A stretch of 64,000 nt of DNA from Alkalicaulis satelles (GTDB lineage Bacteria > Pseudomonadota > Alphaproteobacteria > Caulobacterales > Maricaulaceae): positions 868,001 to 932,000 of the forward strand of contig NZ_VWOJ01000001.1 of NCBI RefSeq assembly GCF_008630495.1, in the 5' to 3' direction. Numbering within the stretch: the stretch's first letter is position 1; every line of letters begins with the position of its first letter. The notes beneath the pieces were generated by a model that searched no databases, was not told where the DNA came from, and saw only the letters and a program-made list of their open reading frames with translations. Both the position numbers and the translations under genes were made by a program. Positions 17,496 to 29,303 of the stretch are shown here, one piece after another.

Positions 17496-19277
17496 ATGAC
17501 CGATGATGGGGATCGTTCGCGAATCGGATCGCCCGCCTTGGTCAAGTTCAACCTCTCCCGCCTGCCCTTTCTGGACCGCGTCGAGGGCGCGGCGCTGAAG
17601 GCTGTGGAAGCCGAGGTGGAGTGGTTCTGCCTGCCGGCCGGCGCCACCTTGTTCCATGAGGGCGAGACGGCGGACGCCTTCTACATGGTGCGCTCGGGCG
17701 CGCTGGCCGCCTTTCGCACCAGCCCGGACGGGCGCGCCGAGCTGATCGGCCATATCCGCCAGGGCGAGCCCATTGGCGAGATGGCGCTGGTGGAGGACCG
17801 GCCCCATTCGGCCAGCGTCTACGCCCTGCGCGACAGCGAGCTGGTGCGCCTGCCCAAACGCGCCTTCGAGGCGCTCACCCGGCGCCACCCCTCGCTGATG
17901 CGCGAGCTGGCGCGCATGATGATGTTCCGCCTGCGCGGCGGATCGCTGCGTCAGGGCTCGGATCCGAAAATCTTCGCCCTCATCACCACCTCCCCGACCA
18001 TTGATCTCGATTACCGCGCCCGCGAATTGCGCCGCGCGCTGGAATCCATGGGCGCGAAAGTGGAGGTGCTGGGCGAGGAGGCCGCAGGCCTGTCGCCCCA
18101 GCGCATTGACGTGATCGAAGCGCGCCATGACGTGGTGGTGCTGGCCGCGCGTCTGGGTGATATCGACTGGGCCCAGCGCGCCATGGCGCGGGCCGACCGG
18201 ATCGTGATCCTGGCCCGGGCTGACGCGCGGCCCTCCACGCCGCTTCTGCCCGACAGCCCCTCCCCGGCGGCGCGGCTGAAACTGATTGATGTGGTGATGG
18301 TCCACCATGGCGGAGACAGGGCTGCAGCGCGTCCGGCTGAATGGGTGGAGGCCGCCGACGCGGCGCGCTGCTTCCACTGGCGTCAGGGGCGCAGCGAGGA
18401 TGTCTACGCGCTGGCGCGCACGCTCTACGGGCGCTCGGTGGGACTGGTGCTGTCGGGCGGCGGCTCGCGCGCCTACGCCCATGTGGGCGCGGTGCGCGCC
18501 TTCCAGGACGCCAAGATAAGGTTTGATTTCTTCGGCGGCGCCTCCATGGGCGCCATCATCGCCGCCGGCGCCGCCCAGGGCTGGGAGAACGCCGAGCTGG
18601 AAGAGCGCATGCGCGCGGCCTTCGTCACCTCCAACCCGCTCAATGACTGGACCCTGCCCGTGGTCAGCCTGATCCGGGGCAAGCGGGTGGACAAGCGCCT
18701 GATGGAGCATTTCGGCGATGTGGACATCACCGACATGCCCCGGCCCTTCTTCTGCGTCTCGTCGGACCTCACCTCTGGAAGCGTGCGCGTGCACCGCCGG
18801 GGCAGGCTGCGCCACGCCCTGCGCGCGTCGCTGGCCATTCCCGGCCTGCTGCCGCCGGTGGTGGATGGGCAGTCCGTGCTGGTGGACGGGGCGGTGTTCA
18901 ACAATTTCCCGGTCAAGGAGATGAAGGGCTTTCACCGCGGCGTGAATATCGGCTCGGACGTGACGCGCACCAACACCATCAGCGCCGCGGATTTCATCGA
19001 CCCGCCGGGCTTTTTCGGCTGGGCGATGCGCCATGGCCTGTCCGACCCGCCGCCCATCGCCTCGCTGCTTCTGCGCGCGGCCACTGCAGGCACGCTGGAC
19101 CGGCATGCCGCCACACGCGACGCGGCCGATCTTCTGGTCCTGCCCGAGCTGGACATGGATTTGCGCGAGTGGCGACGGTTCGATGACGCGGTGGATGCGG
19201 GCTATAACGCCGCCACCGCCCTGATCAAGGCGCTGGAGCCTGAAGATCTCGCCCGCTATCGCGCTGGTGTGGCCTGA
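17496..19277 (+). CDS. cNMP-binding patatin-like phospholipase (NTE family)
   Basis: A 593-residue protein with a cyclic-nucleotide-binding domain (about residues 20-135, with FYMVRSGALAAF and GEPIGEMALVEDRPHSASV) and a C-terminal patatin hydrolase like neuropathy target esterase. The catalytic machinery is complete: oxyanion loop GGGSR at 321-325, nucleophile elbow GASMG with Ser350, and DGA with Asp464 of the Ser-Asp dyad. It should hydrolyse lysophospholipids at the inner membrane face. Start choice is uncertain: the G-run is very close to the ATG at 17496. It diverges from the phosphoesterase gene. Confidence 0.92.
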   Translation: MTDDGDRSRIGSPALVKFNLSRLPFLDRVEGAALKAVEAEVEWFCLPAGATLFHEGETADAFYMVRSGALAAFRTSPDGRAELIGHIRQGEPIGEMALVEDRPHSASVYALRDSELVRLPKRAFEALTRRHPSLMRELARMMMFRLRGGSLRQGSDPKIFALITTSPTIDLDYRARELRRALESMGAKVEVLGEEAAGLSPQRIDVIEARHDVVVLAARLGDIDWAQRAMARADRIVILARADARPSTPLLPDSPSPAARLKLIDVVMVHHGGDRAAARPAEWVEAADAARCFHWRQGRSEDVYALARTLYGRSVGLVLSGGGSRAYAHVGAVRAFQDAKIRFDFFGGASMGAIIAAGAAQGWENAELEERMRAAFVTSNPLNDWTLPVVSLIRGKRVDKRLMEHFGDVDITDMPRPFFCVSSDLTSGSVRVHRRGRLRHALRASLAIPGLLPPVVDGQSVLVDGAVFNNFPVKEMKGFHRGVNIGSDVTRTNTISAADFIDPPGFFGWAMRHGLSDPPPIASLLLRAATAGTLDRHAATRDAADLLVLPELDMDLREWRRFDDAVDAGYNAATALIKALEPEDLARYRAGVA

Positions 19278-19290
19278 GAGCGGCGCGGCC

Positions 19291-20463
19291 CTAGCCTGAC
19301 GCCAAATCCCTCGAGGGCTCAGCATCCACCCCGCCCGGAGGCCGGAAATCGGCCTCGCAACGCCCGTCTTCGGCCGCCTGCCTGAGCCGTTCATAGAGAA
19401 AGGCGGCGGCGTCCAGAATGGGCTCGGGATGGCTCGTCAGGAAATGGTCCAGATCATATTCCAGGTATTCAAGCGCGTGACCGGGGTTCAGCCGGCCGGC
19501 GCGCGCCATGGCGGCCCGGGACATTTCAGCCGATGGCCACATATGGTCGCGGACCGCCCCCTGCAGCAGCACCGGCATGGCCGCCCGCTCCGCCGGGATT
19601 TCGGCGCGCGCCACCGCCGCCTCCTGGCTCAATAGCTGGTGAGACAGCGCCAGTACGGAAGGATAATCGCGCATCAGCGCGCCGGGTATGTGCGGCGACA
19701 GCCAGGGATAGCGCACAAACTCCAGCGGCTCGCCGCCCATGGACCAGCTGGACCGGATCAGCAGCGTGCGCGCTGGCGACTGATTGACCACATGGCTGGG
19801 GACCACAGCCACCGCCGCATCCATCAGCGGGCCGTCACCGCCTGACAGTTCTTCGCCATACCCCGCCAGCAAAAGCGTCAGCTCGCCGCCCTTGGATACG
19901 CCGATAAACCCGATGCAGCGGCGCTGCGCCCCGCGCGTGCCGCGCGCGTCGCGCACCACATGGGCGATGGCGTCCAGCGATCCTTCCATGAGCCGGGGCG
20001 GCAGGCTTCCCTCTCCGAACCAGTCCGGCAAGGGGCGCCCGCCGAAATGGGCGATGGAGCGGATGGAAAACCCGCTTCTCATCAGCATGGCGCCCAGATA
20101 TTGCCGGCTGGGAAACCAGCCCGGACCGCCCAGCCAGAACCCGCCATTGGATCCTCCGGCCGCGATGATCAGCGGCGGCAGCGGCAGTTCATCGTCCTGC
20201 AGCTCGAAATCCACCACTGCGACCCCGTCGATGAAGCCGTGGTGCTGATGGCGCATGGTGAAGCGCCCGGCCGGATCGGGCAGCCGCCCGGCATAGTCCG
20301 GCCAGAGCTGCTCGAACGTCTCTGCGAAAGCGGCCCTGCGGGCCTCAGCCGCCTCCGGCCCCTGGGACATGGGCTGGCTCGCGCCCGCGGCCAGAATGAG
20401 CAGGACAACCAGCGCCAATGACAAAACGGCGCCCAGACCGATCATGCCCGTGATGCGCAGCAT
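19291..20463 (-). CDS. Membrane-anchored BAAT-like alpha/beta hydrolase
   Basis: A 390-residue alpha/beta hydrolase similar to the C-terminal domain of bile-acid-CoA/acyl-CoA thioesterases (BAAT family). One N-terminal hydrophobic segment (about residues 5-30) is a signal anchor or signal peptide. The nucleophile elbow is GFIGVSKGGELTLLLA, with acid and histidine candidates in VRDHMWPS and YDLDHFLTSH. GAGGGGGA precedes the ATG. The natural substrate is unknown. Its 3' end is 14 bases from the patatin gene stop. Confidence 0.82.
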   Translation of the reverse strand: MLRITGMIGLGAVLSLALVVLLILAAGASQPMSQGPEAAEARRAAFAETFEQLWPDYAGRLPDPAGRFTMRHQHHGFIDGVAVVDFELQDDELPLPPLIIAAGGSNGGFWLGGPGWFPSRQYLGAMLMRSGFSIRSIAHFGGRPLPDWFGEGSLPPRLMEGSLDAIAHVVRDARGTRGAQRRCIGFIGVSKGGELTLLLAGYGEELSGGDGPLMDAAVAVVPSHVVNQSPARTLLIRSSWSMGGEPLEFVRYPWLSPHIPGALMRDYPSVLALSHQLLSQEAAVARAEIPAERAAMPVLLQGAVRDHMWPSAEMSRAAMARAGRLNPGHALEYLEYDLDHFLTSHPEPILDAAAFLYERLRQAAEDGRCEADFRPPGGVDAEPSRDLASG

Positions 20464-20543
20464 GGCTCCCCCTCACAAACGCCTCAGGCGTGAAGTTTGC
20501 ACCAGTGCGGATTGGAAGCAAAGGCTGGCGTCAGCCGCCATGT

Positions 20544-21338
20544 TCAGTCCGGCGTCCAGCCGCTCACCTCTTGCAGCGCAGCCTCGGCCAGACGCGCGCG
20601 CAGGGCGAGCTGGGCCGGCGGGTCGGGCATGTCGATATTGAGCGCGAACAGCCAGGCCTCGCCTTCAAGCTCCAGCCATCCGGCGAACCAGCCTGTGTCC
20701 GGCTCGCCCCCAAAACGCCAGCCTGTCTTGCCGCGCAGGACCCAGCCCTCGCCGCGCCTCAACGCCATCAGATCGATAACCGTCTCCATGACGCCGGCCT
20801 CGAAGGGCAGCGCACGGGCGTGAAGACGCGACAGGAAACCGGCCTGCTCGCGCGCGCTTATCTCAAGCGGTCCGTCCAGCCAGAACCGGTCCGGCGCCCC
20901 GCCCGCATCGCCATTGCCGTAATCCAGCGCCTCAAGGGCCGCCTGCATCGCGCCGCGGTCCAGCTCAAGCGTCCAGGCCTGGTAGGCCCAGACCGTGGAG
21001 CGCTGAAAGGCTTGCGCGAAGGTCTGGTCCTGATTCCAGCTGGCGAAGGGGCGCTCGGTCCCGTCCCAGGCCAGCGCGGCGTCCGGGCCGCTGACCACGC
21101 CGGACTGCAACAGGATCAGGCTGTTGGGAATCTTGAATGTCGAGGCCGGAATGAACCGCGCGTCAACCCGCTCGCCGCCGCCCGTCCACGCCCGCCCGTC
21201 CGAGGCCCGGATGACCACAATGGCGCCCGTCACGCCCGCCTCGTCCAGCAAGCTGTCCAGCTCCTGGGCCTTTGCCGGCCACGCCAGCAGGACGGCCATC
21301 AGGACGCCGGTCAGAACGGCGGTGCGCAGACGTCTCAT
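20544..21338 (-). CDS. Class D (OXA-type) beta-lactamase
   Basis: A 264-residue periplasmic serine beta-lactamase with signal peptide (ending AWPAKA). All class D motifs are intact: S66-T-F-K69 in PASTFKIPNS, S114-T-V116, Y140-G-N142 and K204-T-G206 in LRGKTGW. FWLDGPLEIS is also family-typical. It should open penicillins and perhaps other beta-lactams; the spectrum cannot be judged from sequence alone. The ATG at 21338 has GGAGG five bases before it. There are no mobile elements nearby, so this looks like a resident chromosomal gene. Confidence 0.93.
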   Translation of the reverse strand: MRRLRTAVLTGVLMAVLLAWPAKAQELDSLLDEAGVTGAIVVIRASDGRAWTGGGERVDARFIPASTFKIPNSLILLQSGVVSGPDAALAWDGTERPFASWNQDQTFAQAFQRSTVWAYQAWTLELDRGAMQAALEALDYGNGDAGGAPDRFWLDGPLEISAREQAGFLSRLHARALPFEAGVMETVIDLMALRRGEGWVLRGKTGWRFGGEPDTGWFAGWLELEGEAWLFALNIDMPDPPAQLALRARLAEAALQEVSGWTPD

Positions 21339-21392
21339 ATCATCCTCCACACCCCGGTCCCGGACCCGCCGCCAGCTTCCGGCGGATATTTC

Positions 21393-21875
21393 CTAGAACG
21401 GAATGTCGTCATCCAGCGTGTCGGAGGAGAAGTCCTCGCGCGGGCGGTCGTTTGAGCGCTGGCCGCCGCCGCCGGAGGAGCGGTCATCGCCCTGGTCATA
21501 GCCGCCGCGGTCACCGCCGCCGCCCTTGCCGTCCAGCATGGTCAGCTCGCCGCGGTATCTTTGCAGCACCACTTCGGTGGTGTAGCGGTCATTACCGTCG
21601 CGGTCCTGCCATTTGCGGGTCTGGAGCTGGCCTTCCAGATACACCTTGGAGCCCTTGCGCAGATAGTTCTCGGCGATCTTGGCCAGGTTGTCGTTGAAGA
21701 TCACCACATTGTGCCACTCGGTCTTCTCGCGGCGCTCGCCGGTGGACTTGTCGCGCCACTGCTCGGACGTGGCGATGCGCAGATTGACCACCGGATCGCC
21801 GGAATTGAGCCGTCGCACTTCCGGGTCCGCGCCCAGATTGCCCACCAGAATGACCTTGTTGACACTGCCCGCCAT
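21393..21875 (-). CDS. ssb: Single-stranded DNA-binding protein
   Basis: A 160-residue SSB: OB-fold domain at residues 1-110 ([19 protein letters not shown] at the start; [23 protein letters not shown]), a glycine-rich acidic linker, and the acidic tip DDDIPF that recruits replication and repair proteins. The start at 21875 is the first ATG. An alphaproteobacterial LexA box lies 35 bp upstream (21910-21924), so expression is probably raised in the SOS response. Confidence 0.96.
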   Translation of the reverse strand: MAGSVNKVILVGNLGADPEVRRLNSGDPVVNLRIATSEQWRDKSTGERREKTEWHNVVIFNDNLAKIAENYLRKGSKVYLEGQLQTRKWQDRDGNDRYTTEVVLQRYRGELTMLDGKGGGGDRGGYDQGDDRSSGGGGQRSNDRPREDFSSDTLDDDIPF

Positions 21876-21909
21876 CACATCCGCTCCCGCTTGCCTTTTC
21901 AGGCATTTT

Positions 21910-21924
21910 GTTCACACTCTGTTC
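21910..21924. promoter_or_regulatory. LexA (SOS) box upstream of ssb
   Basis: GTTC at 21910-21913 and GTTC at 21921-21924, separated by exactly 7 bases: the direct-repeat operator known for alphaproteobacterial LexA. It lies 35 bp before the ssb start on the other strand and about 147 bp before the small membrane gene at 22071. Confidence 0.8.
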
Positions 21925-22070
21925 CGCACGTCAATCCCGGCGCGCGAGTCGCCCGACAGCGAACACGAGGCGCGTGCGGAAGTCTACCCGTCTGGGCCGC
22001 GTGCCGCGCAGCAGTGAGGCCAGATTGGGGGATATGGCTATGATCACAGCCCTGTCTTATATTGAGGGGC

Positions 22071-22472
22071 ATGAGTGACACCCACGCGCCATACGAGCCC
22101 GCTGCGGCCTCTGATCAGGATGCGCGCATGGCGGGCATTCTGGACCGCCTGCTGGAGCTGGAAAAATCGCTGCACGAACAGCAGCGGCTCGACCCGCTCA
22201 AGCTCATGGCGCCCAATGCCGCCCTGCTCGCGGTGATCGTGATCGCCGTGGCGTGGAGCCTGTTGACTTCATCCCCGCTCCTGTCCGGGATGAATGCCCC
22301 CAGCCTGTTGCTGGGCGTGATGATCATTGCCGCCGCCTTCGGCTTTTACGGGGTCGCGACCGTGCAGGCCTCGCGCCGGCGCATTCTTCAGCTTGAGGCC
22401 CTGCGCTTGCAGCGCCGCGCCATGCTGGCGGCGCACGCCATGGAGCCTTCCGGGGAAAGCCGGGAGACGTGA
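22071..22472 (+). CDS. Small membrane protein A (between ssb and uvrA)
   Basis: An unrecognised 133-residue protein: an acidic N terminus, a helical stretch RMAGILDRLLELEKSLHEQ, two membrane helices (about 53-70 and 78-97) and a basic, helical C-terminal tail (RRRILQLEALRLQRRAM). TTGAGGGG is directly before the ATG. It overlaps the next gene by 4 bases (GTGA), so the two are co-translated and may form a complex. It lies between two SOS-controlled genes. Confidence 0.72.
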   Translation: MSDTHAPYEPAAASDQDARMAGILDRLLELEKSLHEQQRLDPLKLMAPNAALLAVIVIAVAWSLLTSSPLLSGMNAPSLLLGVMIIAAAFGFYGVATVQASRRRILQLEALRLQRRAMLAAHAMEPSGESRET

Positions 22473-22807
22473 GACGGTTCCAGAACTGGCCTGACGCGCG
22501 CATCCGGCAGGAGTTCCACCTTCTGTCCCTGCGGCTTTCTCAAATCAATGGCAGGCTTGAAGGCCTGAAAGATCATCGCACGCCGGGCCTCATCGCACTT
22601 CTTGGCGGCGCAGGCGTTGTTCTGGCGTCGGGTCCTGTATCATACCTCTTCGGCCTCATTGGCGTGCTGGGCGCTCTTGAGCAATTGCGCGTGTCTGCAC
22701 GCACTTACAATGATGAGCGCGCCCTGCGCCGGGAGCTGGCGGAGATCGGCGCCGACATCATCGACCTGGAGATCGAAGCGCGCCATCGCGGCTATACGCT
22801 TCCCTGA
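22469..22807 (+). CDS. Small membrane protein B (between ssb and uvrA)
   Basis: A 112-residue protein of unknown function with a GTG start inside the preceding gene's stop. It has a basic N-terminal helix (LSLRLSQINGRLEGLKDH), two adjoining hydrophobic segments (about 41-70) and an acidic helix (LRRELAEIGADIIDLEIEARH). No family is recognised. The overlap and the similar layout to its neighbour suggest that the pair work together. It ends 93 bp before uvrA. Confidence 0.72.
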   Translation: MRRFQNWPDARIRQEFHLLSLRLSQINGRLEGLKDHRTPGLIALLGGAGVVLASGPVSYLFGLIGVLGALEQLRVSARTYNDERALRRELAEIGADIIDLEIEARHRGYTLP

Positions 22808-22823
22808 TCCGGCACACACAGTT

Positions 22824-22838
22824 GTTCAGTATTTGTTC
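22824..22838 (+). promoter_or_regulatory. LexA (SOS) box upstream of uvrA
   Basis: GTTC at 22824-22827 and GTTC at 22835-22838 with a 7-base spacer, 62 bp before the uvrA start: the expected operator and position for an alphaproteobacterial SOS gene. Confidence 0.88.
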
Positions 22839-22900
22839 TTGATGTTTGCGCCTATTGTCAGCTTATATCGGCACACTGCGATTCCACGAAAGCTCTCCCC

Positions 22901-25791
<2,891 letters not shown>

Positions 25792-25795
<4 letters not shown>

Positions 25796-26670
25796 TCCTT
25801 CGCCGCGCCCAGAATGGCGATGGCGTAATCGGCGATGGAATGGCCGGTAGAGGGTTGAACCTTGAGCACCTCTTCGGTGTTCCAGATCCAGCCGCCCGGG
25901 CTGCCCCAGCTCTTGATTCTCGCGGCCATTTGGCTGGGTGAAAGCTGTGGCGTGGAAGACCCTCCGGCGATCGCCATGCCCGGGCGCACGAACGCGGCCG
26001 GGTCGCTGACTCCCGTTTTGGCCGCACCAGCCTGCTCCAGCGCCGTCACCCAGTCCCTGGGATCATTGCTGTAGCCGCCCGAATAGCATTGCAGACGGAA
26101 CGCCTCCACCGGCTGAACCCCCGCCTTGATCAGGGTCTGCTGCAGGCACTGGATCCAGACACTCTCCCCGTAATACGGGCAGTAGGTGATGCGCGCGCCC
26201 AGCTGTTTGTACAAATCCGCGCCCAGCGTCGAGATCGTGCTCACGGGATCGGCGATGCTTTCCTCATAATCGAAATCGAACCCGTCACCGCCCAGCGCGT
26301 AGAGCGCGGCGAAATTGGCGAACAGGTTCTTGTAAGCCGGCCCTGAGGGGTTGTTCAGAATGGTCTCGATCGCCTGGAAATCATGGACGCCGCCCGCGCC
26401 GATGGAGAACCAGACCGAGCTGGCCGCGTGATTGGCCTTCGCCTTGGCTATGAAATCGCCAATCGGACCGGCGATGGCGGCAACCGCCGAACCTCCGGCG
26501 CAAATCGCGTCATTATTGTAATAGAGATCGCCATTGTCGTGCACATGGATCGACCAGAATATATAGTCGGTCATGGCCGAGCTGATCATCGCCGCCTCGG
26601 CCGGCGCTCCGGTATAAGCGCCGTTTTTGAACAGCCCGGTGATATAAGCCCCTGCGGTTTTGCCCGTCAT
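25792..26670 (-). CDS. GH18-like (chitinase-fold) protein without signal peptide
   Basis: A 292-residue protein with the glycoside hydrolase family 18 signature DGxDxDxE: D129-G-F-D-F-D-Y-E136 in [13 protein letters not shown]136 would be the catalytic acid. The N terminus [12 protein letters not shown] and the strand VWFSIGAGG fit the TIM-barrel beta-1 and beta-3 strands. There is no signal peptide, membrane segment or chitin-binding domain, unlike secreted chitinases. The start at 26670 has GGAGG 7 bases upstream. It could be an active hydrolase, or a lectin- or narbonin-like barrel, or be exported by a specialised route. Confidence 0.75.
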
Positions 26671-26960
26671 GATCACGCCTCCTTACGCTAGGCGCCGATT
26701 GCAGCAATAGCGCATTTTAGATGATTTAATCTCATATACCACCTATAATTGCCTTCATGGAGGGGGCTCCCGGCCGCCGCGCGGCGCAATGCGCAAGCCG
26801 GAAACGGAGCGCTATAGACCGGTGGTCCGGACATATTTTCAGTCCGCCCCGCCATGCGTGTATACAATATAGAATAATAAAAAGTGTGGATTACGCCTAT
26901 GACAATCCGCTGATCGCAGGCATGATATTTTCAGGGACAATAACAAAGGGGGCGATTCTC
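26671..26960. promoter_or_regulatory. AT-rich divergent promoter region (GH18-like / aquaporin)
   Basis: This 290-base spacer is clearly more AT-rich than its surroundings, mainly at 26711-26750 and 26860-26900. A possible aquaporin promoter is ATGACA (26899-26904), a 17-19 base spacer and GATATT (26924-26929), about 30 bases before the start codon. I see no gene in it. TATAAT at 26744-26749 has no matching -35. Confidence 0.35.
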
Positions 26961-27665
26961 ATGCCCATAGCGAAACGTGCAACAGCAGAGTTTATCGGTA
27001 CATTCTGGCTGGTCTTCGGCGGGTGCGGCAGCGCCATGTATGCGGCGGCGTTCGGTGATATCGGCATCGGGCTTCTGGGCGTCTCGCTGGCGTTCGGCCT
27101 GACGGTTCTGACCATGGCCTACGCCATCGGGCATATTTCGGGATGCCATCTCAACCCGGCGGTGACGCTGGGCTTGTGGGCGGGCGGGCGCTTCGAGGCG
27201 CGCGATATTCCCGCCTATATCATCGCCCAGCTGCTGGGCGCCCTGGCCGCCGCCGCCGCACTTTGGCTCATCGCTCAGGGCGGGCCGGGCGAGGTGACGG
27301 GTCTGGCCTCCAACGGGTTTGGCGAGCGCTCGCCGGGCGGGTATTCGCTGGTCTCCGGCTTCTCCATCGAGCTGATTTTGACCCTGGGATTCCTGCTGGT
27401 GATCATTGGCGCGACGGACAAGCGCGCGCCGGCGGGCTTTGCGCCCATCGCCATCGGGCTGTGCCTGACGCTCATCCACCTGATCAGCATTCCTGTCACC
27501 AACACCTCGGTGAACCCGGCGCGCAGCACCGGACCGGCGGTGCTGGAATGGCTGGCGCTAGGCGATGGCGGGGCTGCGGGCCAGCTCTGGCTGTTCTGGC
27601 TGGCGCCGCTGGCGGGCGCGGTGATCGCCGGCTTCGTCTACCGGGCCGTGTTCAAGGCGGACTGA
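26961..27665 (+). CDS. aqpZ: Aquaporin (AqpZ-type water channel)
   Basis: A 234-residue six-helix inner-membrane channel. Both NPA boxes are intact: N65-P-A67 in [10 protein letters not shown] and N185-P-A187 followed by Arg188 in [12 protein letters not shown], as required for the selectivity filter. The start [21 protein letters not shown] is typical of AqpZ; GGGGG stands 7 bases before the ATG. The water-selective rather than glycerol type is inferred from overall similarity and from the second box being NPARS, not NPARD. A single gene in a long intergenic setting. Confidence 0.93.
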   Translation: MPIAKRATAEFIGTFWLVFGGCGSAMYAAAFGDIGIGLLGVSLAFGLTVLTMAYAIGHISGCHLNPAVTLGLWAGGRFEARDIPAYIIAQLLGALAAAAALWLIAQGGPGEVTGLASNGFGERSPGGYSLVSGFSIELILTLGFLLVIIGATDKRAPAGFAPIAIGLCLTLIHLISIPVTNTSVNPARSTGPAVLEWLALGDGGAAGQLWLFWLAPLAGAVIAGFVYRAVFKAD

Positions 27666-27687
27666 CCAGCCGGGTCTGGCTGACGGG

Positions 27688-28539
27688 CTATATCCTGCCC
27701 GTCAGCGAGGCCCAGCTCAGCGCCAGCTGGCGGGTCAGAAGCGCCGGTTCGGGACGCTCGCGGAACGGATCGGCGATGGCGCCCGCCGCGCGCAGATAGC
27801 CGCGCGCCAGCCGGGCATAGCCCACCGCAGCAAAGGCTTGCGCCGGCAGGGCGGCGCGGCTGGCCGCCAGCGCCTCTCCGGCTTCGTTTGCTTCGTTCAT
27901 CAGGCCGGCGAGCGCAGCGCGCGCAGCATCGGGCTTGCGCCCGGACAGCCAGTCGCTCTCGGTCAGGCCCGCGCCCGCCGCCTCGTCCGCGGCCAGGGGC
28001 GGACGCCCGGCGGCGCATAGCGGCGCAAACGCGCGCACCAGCCCCGTCAGCCCCCAAAACCGCCCCGCCGCCTGAACGGCGTCCGCCGCCCGCCCCTCCA
28101 GCGTCATGTCCGGCGCGCACAGGCGAAAAGCTGCGCGCATCAGAAGACCGGCCGTGCGGTCCACATAGTCCAGGCGGTCCTGGCGGGTGGGAAAAGGCCC
28201 CTGCCCCAGATCGGCGGCGCGCGCCTCGACCATCTGGTCCAGAAGGGCGCTATCGGGCGCGCCGGGCGCGGCTTTCAGGTCCGCCAAGGCCTCATACACG
28301 TCATGGCGGCGCACTTTGGGGGGCGTGGCGTAGAGATCGCGCACCGCCTCGCGCGCCCAGTTCAGGCGCATCTCGCCAATCACCGGCTCGCTGACCGCGT
28401 CGGGCACGCGGGCGATCTCGTGATAGAAGGCGTAGAGCGTGACCAGCCGCGCGCGCACGTCAGCCGGCGCAAACTGCGCGGCCATCCACCGGTCCGGATC
28501 GTCACGCTTCAGCGCATCTGCAAAGCCGGCTTCAGTCAA
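27688..28539 (-). CDS. Squalene/phytoene synthase-fold protein, NDUFAF6-like
   Basis: A 283-residue all-helical protein of the trans-isoprenyl diphosphate synthase superfamily. The stretch [19 protein letters not shown], followed by REAVRDLY, closely resembles mitochondrial NDUFAF6 (VSExxIGxMRxxFW). The usual first DxxxD/DD metal motif of phytoene synthases is not seen, so it may not make carotenoids or squalene. NDUFAF6 is a complex I assembly factor; the same role here is inference. Start: TTG at 28539 with an AGGAGAGGTGAT site directly upstream; there is no suitable ATG. It is divergent from superoxide dismutase. Confidence 0.82.
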   Translation of the reverse strand: MTEAGFADALKRDDPDRWMAAQFAPADVRARLVTLYAFYHEIARVPDAVSEPVIGEMRLNWAREAVRDLYATPPKVRRHDVYEALADLKAAPGAPDSALLDQMVEARAADLGQGPFPTRQDRLDYVDRTAGLLMRAAFRLCAPDMTLEGRAADAVQAAGRFWGLTGLVRAFAPLCAAGRPPLAADEAAGAGLTESDWLSGRKPDAARAALAGLMNEANEAGEALAASRAALPAQAFAAVGYARLARGYLRAAGAIADPFRERPEPALLTRQLALSWASLTGRI

Positions 28540-28620
28540 ATCACCTCTCCTGCGGTGGACCCGGGCGCGATCACGCCCATATGGCCCTTGAGAGCACAGC
28601 CCCAAGCAAGGAGCCCGAGA

Positions 28621-29220
28621 ATGGCCATCACCCTCCCCGACCTGCCCTATGCCCGCGACGCGCTGGCGCCTCATATCAGCGCTGAGACGCTGGATTTCCA
28701 CCATGGCAAGCACCACAGGACATATGTGGACAAGGCCAATGAGCTGGTCAAAGGCACGCCGCTGGACAGCGAGGCGCTGGAAACCATCATTCGCGCCGCC
28801 TGGACCGACAAGAACGCCGCCCTGTTCAACAACGCCGCCCAGATCTGGAACCACAGCTTCTACTGGCGCTCCATGAAACCCGGCGGCGGCGGACGCCCTA
28901 CGGGCAAGCTGGCCGAGGCCATCGGCCGGGATTTCGGCTCGTTTGAAAAATTCGCCGACGCCTTCAAGGCGGCGGGCGCGGGCCAGTTCGGGTCGGGCTG
29001 GGCCTGGCTGGTGGTCAAAAACGGCAAGCTGGACGTGCGCAAGACCGGCAATGCCGAAACCCCGCTGACCGAGGACGGCGTCACCCCCCTCCTGACCATG
29101 GATGTGTGGGAGCACGCCTATTATCTCGACTTCCAGAACCGGCGCCCGGACTATATCACCGCCTTCCTGGAGCATCTGGTGAACTGGGACTTCGCGGCGG
29201 ACAATTTCGCCAAAGCCTGA
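28621..29220 (+). CDS. sodB: Superoxide dismutase, Fe type
   Basis: Dismutates superoxide in the cytoplasm. The 199-residue protein has all metal ligands: His27 (LDFHHGKHH), His78 ([11 protein letters not shown]), Asp161 and His165 ([10 protein letters not shown]). Gln74 in the N-terminal position of AAQIWNH and the overall pattern point to the iron form. The ATG at 28621 is preceded by AGGAGCCCGAGA. It is divergent from the NDUFAF6-like gene. Confidence 0.96.
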   Translation: MAITLPDLPYARDALAPHISAETLDFHHGKHHRTYVDKANELVKGTPLDSEALETIIRAAWTDKNAALFNNAAQIWNHSFYWRSMKPGGGGRPTGKLAEAIGRDFGSFEKFADAFKAAGAGQFGSGWAWLVVKNGKLDVRKTGNAETPLTEDGVTPLLTMDVWEHAYYLDFQNRRPDYITAFLEHLVNWDFAADNFAKA

Positions 29221-29303
29221 TCCCTCGCGCCAATTGCTGATTGACGTGACCGGCAGCCGCAGCGAGGCTCGTTGCGGCTGCTTTCATTTCAAAAGGGGAT
29301 AAT

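Noticed and set aside
17319-19394. 691-residue open frame on the minus strand opposite the patatin gene
   Set aside because: Composition is His/Gly/Arg/Gln-rich without domains, as expected opposite a high-GC gene; the plus-strand gene has complete cNMP and patatin motifs.
26744-26749. Perfect TATAAT as a promoter in the GH18-aquaporin spacer
   Set aside because: No -35-like sequence at a suitable distance on the plus strand, and the region is AT-rich, so chance is likely.
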